Of a DNA stretch of 64,000 nt, positions 8,244-17,422 are shown piece after piece; position 1 is the first letter of the stretch; every line of letters begins with the position of its first letter. The notes under the pieces are model-generated. The model saw only the letters and a program-made list of their open reading frames with translations. It had not been told where the DNA came from and ran no database searches. The stretch is from an uncultured Lactobacillus sp. Lineage in GTDB: Bacteria > Bacillota > Bacilli > Lactobacillales > Lactobacillaceae. A program made the translations under genes and the position numbers. Location of the stretch: positions 1 through 64,000 of the forward strand of contig CALNAK010000020.1 in the NCBI GenBank assembly GCA_937874185.1, read 5' to 3'.

Positions 8244-9434
8244 ATGCCAGAATTAGATTCGACAGTAAAAAATGTTGTCAATGAAACTATCGCCCCTATG
8301 GGAATCTCACAAATTAGACAGTTCGCTGAAAAATTTGCGAAGATTCCTGGAATAATTAAGTTAACGCTTGGCGAACCAGATTTTAATGTGCCAGAACATG
8401 TTAAAACTGCAGCCATCGAAAGTATTAAAGAGAATGACTCTCATTATTCAGCTCAAAAGGGAATTATCGGTTTGAGAGAAGCCATCTCAAATTATTTAAG
8501 TAAACAATTTGACGTGCACTATGATCCTGAAACAGAAGTTGTCGTTACAATTGGTGCAACGGAAGCCATTTACGATTCATTAGCTGCCATTGTTAATCCT
8601 GGTGATAAGGTCCTAATTCCTACACCGACATTTGCTTTATACATTCCAATTGTTAAAGTTCTTGGAGGAATTCCAGTTCAAATCAATACAACTGATGATG
8701 ATTTCCAATTGACTGCTGAACGATTAGAAGAAGTTATCGCTGAAGAAGGTGCTGACAAAGTAAAGGCCTTAATTCTGAATTTCCCTGGTAATCCAACTGG
8801 TTTTGTTTATTCAGAAGCACAGTTGCAAGAGCTAGTTGATGTCATCAAAGACAAGAATATGTTTGTTATTTCTGATGAAATCTATGCGGAATTAACATAT
8901 GGACGTAAACACGTTTCACTAGCCAAGTTAATGCCTGGTAAAACAATTTTGATTAATGGATTGTCTAAATCTCATGCGATGACTGGATATCGTATCGGTT
9001 ATATTGCCGCACCAAAGGATTTCGTTACGAATGCTGCGAAGATGCACGCCTACGTAGTTACTGCTCCTTCTAATCCGGCACAATATGCTGCAAAAGAAGC
9101 TCTAACTAATGGTATTGATGATCCGATTGCTATGAAGAAGATTTATCAAGAACGTCGTGACTATATTGTTGAACAATTAAATGACATTGGTTATAAGACT
9201 ATTTTGCCAGAAGGCGCATTCTACACATTCTCCAAGATTCCGGAAGAATTCCACCTAACTGCAGTTGAATTTGCTAATAAATTGGCAGAAGAGGGCAAAG
9301 TTGGTGTTACTCCAGGGATTGCCTTTGGTGAAGGTGGCGAAGGTCACTTTAGAATGTCTTACGCATCATCTATGGAAGATATTGAAGAAGCTATGAAACG
9401 TTTAAGAGTATTTACAGAGAATCTAAAAAAATGA
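8244..9434 (+). CDS. patA: Aminotransferase class I, probable N-acetyl-LL-diaminopimelate aminotransferase
   Basis: A 396-residue PLP enzyme of the aspartate aminotransferase family. The PLP lysine motif is LINGLSKSHAMTGYRIGY near residue 240, and the family's NFPGNPTG motif is near residue 180. Within this operon it fills the missing transaminase step between DapH and DapL, giving N-acetyl-L,L-diaminopimelate. In family terms it could equally be a general aromatic or aspartate aminotransferase; the specific role is inferred from position. ATG 8244 follows AAGGAG. Confidence 0.85.
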   Translation: MPELDSTVKNVVNETIAPMGISQIRQFAEKFAKIPGIIKLTLGEPDFNVPEHVKTAAIESIKENDSHYSAQKGIIGLREAISNYLSKQFDVHYDPETEVVVTIGATEAIYDSLAAIVNPGDKVLIPTPTFALYIPIVKVLGGIPVQINTTDDDFQLTAERLEEVIAEEGADKVKALILNFPGNPTGFVYSEAQLQELVDVIKDKNMFVISDEIYAELTYGRKHVSLAKLMPGKTILINGLSKSHAMTGYRIGYIAAPKDFVTNAAKMHAYVVTAPSNPAQYAAKEALTNGIDDPIAMKKIYQERRDYIVEQLNDIGYKTILPEGAFYTFSKIPEEFHLTAVEFANKLAEEGKVGVTPGIAFGEGGEGHFRMSYASSMEDIEEAMKRLRVFTENLKK

Positions 9435-9452
9435 TTTAAGGGATGAAGTTGT

Positions 9453-10514
9453 ATGAGTGATGGATATACAGTAGCAATTTTGGGTGCCACAGGTGCCGTA
9501 GGAACACGTTTGATTCAACAATTAGAACAGTCAACAATTCCAGTTTCAAAAATTAAATTGTTGGCGTCATATAGATCTGCTGGTAAAAAATTACAGTTTA
9601 AAGGTCAAGATGTAACGGTTGAAGAGGCAAAACCAGAATCATTTGAGGGAGTCGATATCGTTTTAGCATCTGCTGGTGGTTCAGTTTCAAAGGCACTACT
9701 TCCAGAAGCTGTTAAACGTGGAGCTGTTTGTGTAGATAACACAAGTGCTTTTAGAATGGATGAAGATGTTCCTTTGGTTGTTCCAGAAGTAAATGAAGCT
9801 GCTCTTTACAATCATCACGGAATTATCGCTAATCCAAACTGTTCAACTATTCAAATGATGGTCGCATTAGAACCAATTAGAAAAGCCTTTGGTTTGAAGC
9901 AAATTATCGTTTCAACTTATCAAGCAGCTAGTGGAGCTGGTCAAAGTGCTTTGAATGAGTTATATTCGGAAGCTCAAGATTATTTAGATGGTAAAGACAT
10001 GTCTGCCGATATTTTTCCTACCAAAGGTGATAAAGAACACTATCCATTAGCCTTCAATTTGCTACCTCAAATTGATGTTTTGGAAGACAATCTTTACTCA
10101 CATGAAGAGTGGAAAATGATTCATGAAACTAAGAAAATTATGTTGGGTGATATGAATTCTCCTAAGATAAAAGTGACTGCAACTTGTGTCAGAGTTCCAG
10201 TTCCAATTAGTCATGGTGAGTCGATTTATATCGAAGTTGAAGATAAGTCTGCCACAACTAAAAAGATTCAAGAGCTTATTAGACAGGCACCTGGAGCTGT
10301 TTTGCAAGATGATCCAGCTCATCAAGTTTATCCACAACCAATCAATGCGGTGGGTAAGCGTGAGACTTTTGTTGGTCGTATCCGTCCTGATTTAGAGAAT
10401 GAAGGAGCCTTCAATATGTGGGTTGTTTCGGACAATTTATTAAAGGGTGCAGCATGGAATACAGTGCAAATTGCTGAACGTTTGGTTGCCGATAATTTGG
10501 TACGAATTAAATAA
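9453..10514 (+). CDS. asd: Aspartate-semialdehyde dehydrogenase
   Basis: Reduces aspartyl phosphate to aspartate semialdehyde, the substrate shared by DapA and homoserine dehydrogenase. It shows the N-terminal NADP fold GATGAVGTRL near residue 10, the active-site cysteine in NPNCSTIQM near residue 130, and the catalytic histidine region (PISHGESIYIEV, near 250). 353 residues is typical. It closes the lysine-regulated operon, with a terminator 9 bases after the stop. The Shine-Dalgarno (GGGATGAAG) is weaker than for its neighbours. Confidence 0.95.
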   Translation: MSDGYTVAILGATGAVGTRLIQQLEQSTIPVSKIKLLASYRSAGKKLQFKGQDVTVEEAKPESFEGVDIVLASAGGSVSKALLPEAVKRGAVCVDNTSAFRMDEDVPLVVPEVNEAALYNHHGIIANPNCSTIQMMVALEPIRKAFGLKQIIVSTYQAASGAGQSALNELYSEAQDYLDGKDMSADIFPTKGDKEHYPLAFNLLPQIDVLEDNLYSHEEWKMIHETKKIMLGDMNSPKIKVTATCVRVPVPISHGESIYIEVEDKSATTKKIQELIRQAPGAVLQDDPAHQVYPQPINAVGKRETFVGRIRPDLENEGAFNMWVVSDNLLKGAAWNTVQIAERLVADNLVRIK

Positions 10515-10522
10515 ATTTATTT

Positions 10523-10556
10523 GGAATGTAGAAATTAGTCTGCATTCCATTTTTTT
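10523..10556 (+). terminator. Terminator of the lysA-asd operon
   Basis: A 10-bp stem (GGAATGTAGA with TCTGCATTCC, one G-U pair) with a short loop is followed by seven T residues. Confidence 0.88.
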
Positions 10557-10610
10557 ATTTCGATTTCTGTTAAACTATTCAAAGACAATTTAATTTCAGG
10601 TGAGAAAATT

Positions 10611-11921
10611 ATGAAGCGTATAATGAATATCTTTAACGAAGGTGTTTTGGACTTATTAGCCAACGCCGGAGTCGCGATACCGTATTTTTTCTGTTTGACT
10701 TTATATAATCAAAATAAGAGTATCTTTACGTATGCATTGCCTTTTTTGATGTTGTATACCTTTAGATCATTAGGTATGTTGATGACGACCTTTATTACGT
10801 TACCAGCATCAACAATGTTAACTATGTCGAGTTTATTCGGTGTAGCGGGCTCTCTTTGTATCTTAGGAGCAGGTAATCCAGTCTTTGGTGTAATCGGTGG
10901 TGTTTTGTTAGGATTGTCCTCAAGTTGGATCTGGCCTTACTACCTAACTGTTAGATCACGGGGTAAGATGGACAGTGAATTCAAGTTCAATCGTATGCAT
11001 ACTCTCTCAATGGTTTTAACTTTGGTAATCTTGTTGGTCGTGCAGTTGTTTGCGACAAAGACAAGATTATTGAGTCTTTCGTTTCTTTTGTTAGCCTTCT
11101 TATTCTTGGCAGCGATGATCGGAGGGATGAACGTAACTCATCGTTTGACGTTCTACCAAGGAATTGAAACTAAACAAAAATTTAGAGTTAATTCTCTATT
11201 TAGTTTGATAGTTATGGCCAGTTTGGTAATGTTGATCTTCATTATTCGTTATACCAGATTGAAGGCAGTGTCTCAGACATTTGATTTGATTATCAGTGTT
11301 GTAGCTATAATGTTGTTCTTGTTCTTAGCTTATTATCAGATTGATATTCATAAGAAGATTTTTCCAGTCAGTTTGGTAGCAATCAATCGTGGTGTTGTTA
11401 TGAATTATGTAATGTTATATGCCGTGTTTGATAGCACAATTAGATTTGGTTTTAACTCCTTAATGTTGATCTATGCCATCTATATAATTGGATTTGAATT
11501 AGGACCAATTCTATTAAAGAAGTTTCAGTCGTATCGTTACCCCTTGTTGCTTCTAGGCCTAATATTAGCGTTATATAACCCAACGTACTTTGTCGGATTA
11601 TTCTTCTGTGCGGTATTTGTTGGTACAGACAATGGAATTTTGAATGATGCTTTGTACACTAATCCTGATTTAGATTCAGAACGTGCTTTTCTAATTAAGT
11701 ATCAATTATCTTGTGTAGGTAACGTGTCACAACAATTGGTATACATGACAACTATCTATTTCATTAGTTACTTTACAAAGATTAACGCATTAGGATTCTT
11801 TAACAATAATGCCGTAGATGGACCAACTGGAACTGTTCTATATGGTGTCCATTTATTCATTACAGCAATCGTCTTTATTTACGCGGCAACAACATTTTAT
11901 TTTGCCAGAGAAAAAGAATAA
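10611..11921 (+). CDS. Multi-pass membrane protein, MFS-like
   Basis: 436 residues made almost entirely of hydrophobic segments, about 12 predicted membrane helices. Basic loops such as YLTVRSRGKMDSEFKFNR after the fourth helix resemble the cytoplasmic loops of major facilitator permeases. The substrate cannot be read from the sequence, and I do not recognise a characterised family member. Start at ATG 10611 behind AGGTGAG. It stands alone between the lysine operon terminator and nrdD. The ~240-base region downstream holds a hairpin at 12058-12129 that could terminate it. Confidence 0.6.
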   Translation: MKRIMNIFNEGVLDLLANAGVAIPYFFCLTLYNQNKSIFTYALPFLMLYTFRSLGMLMTTFITLPASTMLTMSSLFGVAGSLCILGAGNPVFGVIGGVLLGLSSSWIWPYYLTVRSRGKMDSEFKFNRMHTLSMVLTLVILLVVQLFATKTRLLSLSFLLLAFLFLAAMIGGMNVTHRLTFYQGIETKQKFRVNSLFSLIVMASLVMLIFIIRYTRLKAVSQTFDLIISVVAIMLFLFLAYYQIDIHKKIFPVSLVAINRGVVMNYVMLYAVFDSTIRFGFNSLMLIYAIYIIGFELGPILLKKFQSYRYPLLLLGLILALYNPTYFVGLFFCAVFVGTDNGILNDALYTNPDLDSERAFLIKYQLSCVGNVSQQLVYMTTIYFISYFTKINALGFFNNNAVDGPTGTVLYGVHLFITAIVFIYAATTFYFAREKE

Positions 11922-12057
11922 TTTGTCCATTACAACGTTATAAGTGAAAAATGGTACATTGTTTTTGAACATGAACGTATGTTTGAAAGACTAATCTTTT
12001 GGTCAAATATAACGACGATTTGTGAATTCTTCATAATTATAAATTAATAAAAAACCA

Positions 12058-12129
12058 AATAAGACTACTATATATTGTATGTATGTGTTATATACCACAT
12101 CATATTGTATTTAGTAGCCTTATTTTTTT
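12058..12129 (+). other. Long imperfect hairpin ahead of nrdD
   Basis: The arms AATAAG-A-CTACTA and TAGTAG-C-CTTATT enclose about 40 bases and are followed by a run of T residues. It may terminate the upstream membrane-protein transcript or act as an attenuator for nrdD. The two NrdR-like boxes sit at the inner ends of the arms, so the symmetry may partly reflect operator sequence. Confidence 0.5.
12065..12110 (+). promoter_or_regulatory. Tandem NrdR-like boxes upstream of nrdDG
   Basis: Two 16-mers, CTACTATATATTGTAT (12065) and CCACATCATATTGTAT (12095), resemble the NrdR box ACACTATATATTGTGT. By eye 13 of 16 positions match in the first and about 10 of 16 in the second. They are 30 bp apart start to start, close to the three helical turns usual for NrdR pairs. 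Repression of nrdDG by NrdR with dATP is the inferred role. Confidence 0.6.
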
Positions 12130-12201
12130 AGTATTTTTTATATATAATGAACTCATTATTTATCCTTGCCATGTATGGCCAAAGATTTGGGAGGAACATT
12201 T

Positions 12202-14412
12202 ATGACTATCAAATTAAATGAACTAGTAAATATACCTGTAGAAAAAAGAAGCGGTGTTCAGACCGACTTTTTTACATACAAAATAGATTTTGTGTTGGAT
12301 CAATTAGATTTAACCGATGATCAGAAGAATTCCATAGCGGAAAAATTGAGATATCATTTTGAAGGCTTAGATTTGATAACTACTACACAAATTCATGACC
12401 TTATTTTTCGTGCTTTAAAAGATAATGGACTAGGGGAAAAAGCTGATCTTTACGAACAATATTTTGAAGATGATCAAGCAAAATTTTCTCGTGCAACAAA
12501 TGTTCAGGCAAACATTGAACGTTTATTTGATCGTAATGAAGAAGTTGTTCATGAGAATGCCAATAAAGATAGTAATATTTTTAATACTCAACGTGATTTG
12601 GAAGCCGGTGTGGCTAGTCGAGCAATGGGGTTGAAGATGTTACCGGAACTTGTAGCAAAGGCCCATATGCGTGGTGATATTCACTGGCATGATTTGGATT
12701 ATTCACCAGTTACTCCAGAAACAAATTGTTGTTTGATTGATTTTGATGAAATGTTATCTAATGGTTTCAAGATAGGTAATGCCTGGGTAGCTTCACCACG
12801 TTCTATTCAGACGGCCACAGCACAAATGTCACAAATTATTGCGAATGTTGCATCATTACAATATGGTGGCTGTTCAGCTAATAGAATTGATCAATTATTG
12901 GCACCTTATGCAGAAATAAATTATAAGAAACATTTAGTTGATGCGGATAAGTGGATTGCCAAAGATTTACGAGATGAGTTTGCCCGTGAGAAGACTCGTA
13001 AAGACATTTACGATGCCATGCAGGCGCTTGAATATGAAATCAATACTCTTTATTCATCTCAAGGACAAACACCGTTCACGACCATTAATTTTGGCTTAGG
13101 GACAAGTTGGATCGAACGAGAAATTCAAAAATCAATTCTTGAAATTAGAATTAAAGGTTTGGGTAAGGAACATCGAACAGCTATTTTTCCTAAACTTACT
13201 TTTACAATTAAACGTGGTCTGAATTTAAATCCTAGTGATCCTAATTATGATATTAAAGAATTAGCTTTGGAATGTTCTACTAAGAGAATGTATCCCGATT
13301 TATTGATGTATGACAAAATTAAAGAAATTACAGGAAGTTTTAAGACTCCCATGGGGTGTCGTTCATTCTTACAAGGGTGGAAAGATGAGAACGGCAAAGA
13401 GGTCAATTCTGGTCGTATGAATTTAGGAGTTGTAACGGTCAACTTACCTCGAATTGCTCTGGAATCAAAGGGAAATATGGATTTGTTCTGGCAAATATTC
13501 GAAGAGAAAATGAAGCTTTGTCACTCCGCTTTGGAATATCGTATTGAAAGAACTAAACAGGCTAAACCAGAAAATGCACCATTGTTGTACATGTATGGTG
13601 CATTTGGTAAACGTCTCAAAAAGACTGATAGTATTGATGAACTCTTCAAGAATGAGCGTGCAACGGTATCACTTGGTTATATTGGTTTGTATGAAGTAGG
13701 AACTGAATTCTTTGGTGACAAATGGGAGGGCAATCAAGAAGCACATGACTTTGCTGAAAGTATTGTAAAAGTAATGCATGAAAAATGTCTCCAGTGGTCT
13801 AAAGAAAGTGGCTATCACTATAGTCTTTATTCAACACCAGCTGAATCGTTGACAGATACATTTTGCCGTGATGATTTGGATAAGTTTGGTTCAATCCCTA
13901 ATATCACAGAAAAGGAATATTACACTAACAGTTTCCATTTTGACGTTAGGAAACATCCATCACCATTTGAGAAGTTAACATTTGAAGAAGTCTTTCCAAA
14001 GTACGCTTCTGGTGGGTTCATTCACTATTGCGAATATCCTAATTTGCGTCAAAATCCTAAGGCACTTGAGGCCGTTTGGGACTGGGCCTATGATCATGTC
14101 GGATATTTAGGAACAAATACTTCAATTGATCAATGTTTCAAATGTGGTTTCAAAGGTGAATTTAGTGCGACTGCTCGTGGATTTGTTTGTCCACAGTGTG
14201 GTAATCATGATCCTCAATTCTGTGATGTGGTTAAGCGTACCTGTGGATATCTTGGTAATCCACAACAGCGTCCAATGATTCATGGGCGTCACGTTGAAAT
14301 AGCTTCACGTAGAAAAAATATGACTTCGGAGATGATACAACATGCGGCAAAATATGAGAGAGCCAAACAATCCGACTCCCAAAGAATGGTTAAGCAAGGA
14401 CCACAGTCTTAA
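12202..14412 (+). CDS. nrdD: Anaerobic ribonucleoside-triphosphate reductase, class III
   Basis: Makes dNTPs without oxygen through a glycyl radical. The C-terminus holds the zinc site CFKCGFKG...CPQCG (near residues 650-675) and the glycyl-radical segment RTCGYLG near residue 690. The start is taken at ATG 12202 behind TGGGAGG; an upstream ATG at 12166 in frame lacks a ribosome site. This gives 736 residues, normal for the family. The 3' end overlaps the nrdG activase gene. NrdR-like boxes lie upstream. Confidence 0.96.
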   Translation: MTIKLNELVNIPVEKRSGVQTDFFTYKIDFVLDQLDLTDDQKNSIAEKLRYHFEGLDLITTTQIHDLIFRALKDNGLGEKADLYEQYFEDDQAKFSRATNVQANIERLFDRNEEVVHENANKDSNIFNTQRDLEAGVASRAMGLKMLPELVAKAHMRGDIHWHDLDYSPVTPETNCCLIDFDEMLSNGFKIGNAWVASPRSIQTATAQMSQIIANVASLQYGGCSANRIDQLLAPYAEINYKKHLVDADKWIAKDLRDEFAREKTRKDIYDAMQALEYEINTLYSSQGQTPFTTINFGLGTSWIEREIQKSILEIRIKGLGKEHRTAIFPKLTFTIKRGLNLNPSDPNYDIKELALECSTKRMYPDLLMYDKIKEITGSFKTPMGCRSFLQGWKDENGKEVNSGRMNLGVVTVNLPRIALESKGNMDLFWQIFEEKMKLCHSALEYRIERTKQAKPENAPLLYMYGAFGKRLKKTDSIDELFKNERATVSLGYIGLYEVGTEFFGDKWEGNQEAHDFAESIVKVMHEKCLQWSKESGYHYSLYSTPAESLTDTFCRDDLDKFGSIPNITEKEYYTNSFHFDVRKHPSPFEKLTFEEVFPKYASGGFIHYCEYPNLRQNPKALEAVWDWAYDHVGYLGTNTSIDQCFKCGFKGEFSATARGFVCPQCGNHDPQFCDVVKRTCGYLGNPQQRPMIHGRHVEIASRRKNMTSEMIQHAAKYERAKQSDSQRMVKQGPQS

Positions 14413-14923
14413 TAGAATTGCTGATTATAAGCCGTTTAATTTTGTTGACGGTGAGGGTGTTCGTTGTAGCTTATATGTTTCAGGCTGTCTTTTCAGATGT
14501 CCGGGGTGTTATAACGTTGCAGCACAAGATTTTCGATATGGTAAACCTTATACCAAGGAACTTGAAGACAAGATTATTGAGGATCTAAGTCAAAGCTATG
14601 TCCAAGGTCTAACGTTATTAGGTGGGGAACCCTTCTTGAATACAGAAGTTTGTCTATCGTTATGCAAGCGTGTTAGAAAAGAGTTTGGTCATACTAAGGA
14701 TATTTGGTCATGGACTGGTTATGGCTGGGACGAATTGATGAAGGATTCTGATGATAAATTAGAGATGCTTTCATTGATTGATATCTTGATTGATGGTCGT
14801 TTTCTACTACGCAAAAAAGATTTAACTTTGCAATTTCGTGGTTCGTCTAATCAAAGAATTATTGATGTGCAGAAGTCTTTAGCAAGTGGTGACGTGGTTA
14901 TTTGGGATAAATTAGTTCGTTAA
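14342..14923 (+). CDS. nrdG: Anaerobic ribonucleotide reductase activating protein (radical SAM)
   Basis: Generates the glycyl radical on NrdD using a [4Fe-4S] cluster and SAM. The cluster motif CLFRCPGC sits near residues 49-56, preceded by FVDGEGVRCSLYVSG and followed by LLGGEPFLN (SAM region). 193 residues. Two in-frame starts are possible: ATG 14342 behind CGGAGATG, or ATG 14354. Either overlaps the end of nrdD in another frame, pointing to translational coupling. Confidence 0.95.
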   Translation: MRQNMREPNNPTPKEWLSKDHSLNRIADYKPFNFVDGEGVRCSLYVSGCLFRCPGCYNVAAQDFRYGKPYTKELEDKIIEDLSQSYVQGLTLLGGEPFLNTEVCLSLCKRVRKEFGHTKDIWSWTGYGWDELMKDSDDKLEMLSLIDILIDGRFLLRKKDLTLQFRGSSNQRIIDVQKSLASGDVVIWDKLVR

Positions 14924-14955
14924 AGCTCTTTTATCGTTTGATAAACGTAAAAAAT

Positions 14956-14992
14956 AAGTTGACGTATGTTAAAAATATATGTCAGCTTTTTT
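14956..14992 (+). terminator. Terminator after nrdG
   Basis: A 12-bp stem (AAGTTGACGTAT with ATATGTCAGCTT, two G-U pairs) is followed by six T residues. Confidence 0.75.
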
Positions 14993-15046
14993 ATTAATTA
15001 TAAATTCTGTTCTATAATTATAGTCATATATAAAGCAGGTGTAAAA

Positions 15047-15343
15047 ATGATTCCAAATAAAAATTTAGACTGTACAATTGAATACTTTGAAACTGAATCA
15101 GAAAAATATTACTCTGTTTCAGTAAGATTTTTAAATAAAACAAGGGATTATCTTAGCTTTAGTATTGATCCTGATGATAAGTCTGTTTCTTTTGAAGAAT
15201 GGACTGATGAAAAGAAAACTTACACTAAAAGTGAAATGGTTGGTTATGCTAAAATTTATTTGGACAAGATGGATGATACTGTTAAGCCTAAAATAAGCAA
15301 TGATTTGGCTGATATCGGGAAATTCATTTTTACGGCAAAATAA
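15047..15343 (+). CDS. Small uncharacterised acidic protein
   Basis: 98 residues starting at MIPNKNLD with Shine-Dalgarno GCAGGTG; the reading frame extends upstream, but those codons lie in the nrdG terminator and promoter. A TATAAT at 15013-15018 could be its own -10. No signal peptide, membrane segment or known motif is visible. The sequence alternates charged and aromatic residues (YFETESEKYYSVSVRF, SVSFEEWTDEKKTY), suggesting a compact beta-rich fold. It has its own terminator. Function unknown. Confidence 0.65.
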   Translation: MIPNKNLDCTIEYFETESEKYYSVSVRFLNKTRDYLSFSIDPDDKSVSFEEWTDEKKTYTKSEMVGYAKIYLDKMDDTVKPKISNDLADIGKFIFTAK

Positions 15344-15366
15344 TAATAAATTAATTGAAACTTGTG

Positions 15367-15398
15367 ACAGTCATATCAAATTAGATATGGCTGTTTTT
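15367..15398 (+). terminator. Terminator after the 98-residue protein gene
   Basis: Stem CAGTCATATC/GATATGGCTG (one G-U pair) with a 6-base loop, followed by TTTTTGTT. Confidence 0.8.
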
Positions 15399-15510
15399 GT
15401 TATGTTTAAATGTCGTAATAATAAGTAGATAAGTCTAATTACAATCAAAAAACTGTAAAATATTCTTTAGAAATCTACTTATGTAGCTGATTACACAGCT
15501 ATTGTTGAAA

Positions 15511-15536
15511 TGATAATTAAATGAGAATGATTCCAC
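15511..15536 (+). promoter_or_regulatory. Possible Fur/PerR-type operator upstream of the metal ATPase
   Basis: Overlapping half-sites TGATAAT (15511) and TGAGAAT-G-ATTCCAC (15522) resemble the 7-1-7 Fur-family box TGATAATnATTATCA. Only one half of each is good. A TATAAT at 15577-15582 is a candidate -10 further downstream. Weak assignment. Confidence 0.3.
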
Positions 15537-15622
15537 TTTATCTCTCAAAAGACTTCTTTTATTCTTCTGAACAATGTATAATCGATATAAATAAAAGAAT
15601 ATTTGAGAGGGGTTGTGAGGTT

Positions 15623-17422
15623 ATGAACTCAGATAAAATTAAACTATATGGTACGTTAACAATCGGTGTCATCGCTGCTATATTGGAATTCGCTTTCCAT
15701 TTACCAAGTTATGCACAGTTAATTATTAGTATTCTAGGTTTGTTACTAGCTCTAATAATGTTCGTTGACATGATCAAGGTCCTTAAATCTGGAAGTTTTG
15801 GTGTTGATCTACTCGCAATCACTGCGATTGTAGCGACAATTACTTTGGGCGAGTATTGGGCCGGCTGGATTGTTCTATTGATGTTAACTGGTGGAGATAC
15901 TTTGGAAGAGTATGCTGCTAACAAAGCTAAGAGTGAATTGAAATCACTTTTGGATAACACACCATCGCAAGCTCATTTGATTGATAACGGTAATATTAAA
16001 GATGTTGATATTGATGACGTTAAAATTGGTGATGAGTTATTGATTCGTCCTAAGGAACAAGTCCCGGTTGATGGGATCGTGTTTGAAGGCCAATCAGAGG
16101 TTGATGAATCATCATTAACTGGTGAATCAGTTCCAGTTGATATTAAAAAAGACTCTCATGTTATGTCAGGTTCAATTAACGGAGAGAATCCTTTTAAGAT
16201 TAAAGCAGAAAAAATTGCTGCCGATAGTGAGTATCAAGCTATTGTTAAATTGGTTAAGGAGTCAGAAACACATCCAGCACATTTTGTTCGTTTAGCCGAC
16301 AGATATGCCGTTCCATTCACAATTGTGGCTTATGTAATAGCCGGATTAGCATGGTATTTCTCAAAAGATCCAGTTAGAATTGCACAAGTATTAGTTGTTG
16401 CTTCACCTTGTCCGTTGATTCTTGCCGCTCCAATAGCATTTGTATCTGGTATGAGTCGGACTAGTAGAAACGGTATCATTATTAAATCTGGGACAGCACT
16501 AGAAAAATTATCATCTGCTAAAACAATTGCTTTTGACAAAACTGGTACCATCACAAAAGGTAAATTGGTTGTTGATGAATTTAAGACAGCTAATAATTTC
16601 CACAAGAACCAGGTATTGAGCTATGCAGCATCAATTGAACAGAACTCTAGTCATGTTATGGCTGAAGCTATTGTTGATTATGCTAAACAACGTCAATTGA
16701 AGTTAGAAAACGCCGACGACTTAAAAGAAGTTACTGCTGAAGGTATCGTTGGTACAATTGATGGCCATATTGTTAAGGTTGGTCAGGGCAGTTTCGTAAC
16801 TGATGAAGAAGTTGATGAAGTCAAAGGTTCTGGAGTTTACGTTTCAATAGATGGAAAATACGCTGGTGTTTACAGCTTGTTAGATCAAGTTCGTCCGGAA
16901 TCTAAATCAACAATTCAAAAATTGAAGAACTTTGGTATTGAGAACGTTTTGATGATTTCTGGGGACAAAAAAGAAGCAACTAGAATGGTTGCTTCTGAAG
17001 TAGGTATTACACAGGCTTATCCTTTAAGTTTGCCATCAGATAAAGTTAAAATTATCAGTGGTTTAGGGAAAGAGTACCACCCAACAATCATGGTAGGTGA
17101 TGGTGTTAATGATGCCCCTGCACTAGCTTTAGCCGATGTTGGTATTGCAATGGGTTATAAGGGTGCCAACGCGGCCAGTGAATCAGCAGATGCCGTTATT
17201 TTGCAAGATGATTTGAGTAAGGTAAGTACTGTCGTTAAGATTTCACGTGATACATTAAAAGTTGCCCGTGAAGCTGTTTTGATTGGTATCTTCATCTGTA
17301 CAGCATTAATGATCATCGCAGCATTTGGTTTCATTCCAACTATCTTTGGCGCATTGTCACAAGAGGTTGTTGATACAGTTGCTATTCTTTATGCTTTACG
17401 TGCCCGTAGTGACAAATTATAA
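15623..17422 (+). CDS. P1B-type metal-transporting ATPase with SPC motif
   Basis: A 599-residue membrane pump. It shows the TGES phosphatase loop (near residue 170), the membrane metal site ASPCPLILAAP near residue 260, the phosphorylation motif DKTGT near residue 305, and GDGVNDAPAL near 490. There is no N-terminal heavy-metal-binding domain. Where most P1B pumps have an HP dipeptide, it has SSHVMAEAI, and the last helix reads QEVVDTVAIL without the HEGGT motif usual for SPC-type cobalt/iron pumps, so the transported metal is unclear. The start is ATG 15623 behind GTGAGG; the upstream in-frame extension covers the promoter. It ends 6 bases inside the convergent glycosylase gene. Confidence 0.87.
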   Translation: MNSDKIKLYGTLTIGVIAAILEFAFHLPSYAQLIISILGLLLALIMFVDMIKVLKSGSFGVDLLAITAIVATITLGEYWAGWIVLLMLTGGDTLEEYAANKAKSELKSLLDNTPSQAHLIDNGNIKDVDIDDVKIGDELLIRPKEQVPVDGIVFEGQSEVDESSLTGESVPVDIKKDSHVMSGSINGENPFKIKAEKIAADSEYQAIVKLVKESETHPAHFVRLADRYAVPFTIVAYVIAGLAWYFSKDPVRIAQVLVVASPCPLILAAPIAFVSGMSRTSRNGIIIKSGTALEKLSSAKTIAFDKTGTITKGKLVVDEFKTANNFHKNQVLSYAASIEQNSSHVMAEAIVDYAKQRQLKLENADDLKEVTAEGIVGTIDGHIVKVGQGSFVTDEEVDEVKGSGVYVSIDGKYAGVYSLLDQVRPESKSTIQKLKNFGIENVLMISGDKKEATRMVASEVGITQAYPLSLPSDKVKIISGLGKEYHPTIMVGDGVNDAPALALADVGIAMGYKGANAASESADAVILQDDLSKVSTVVKISRDTLKVAREAVLIGIFICTALMIIAAFGFIPTIFGALSQEVVDTVAILYALRARSDKL

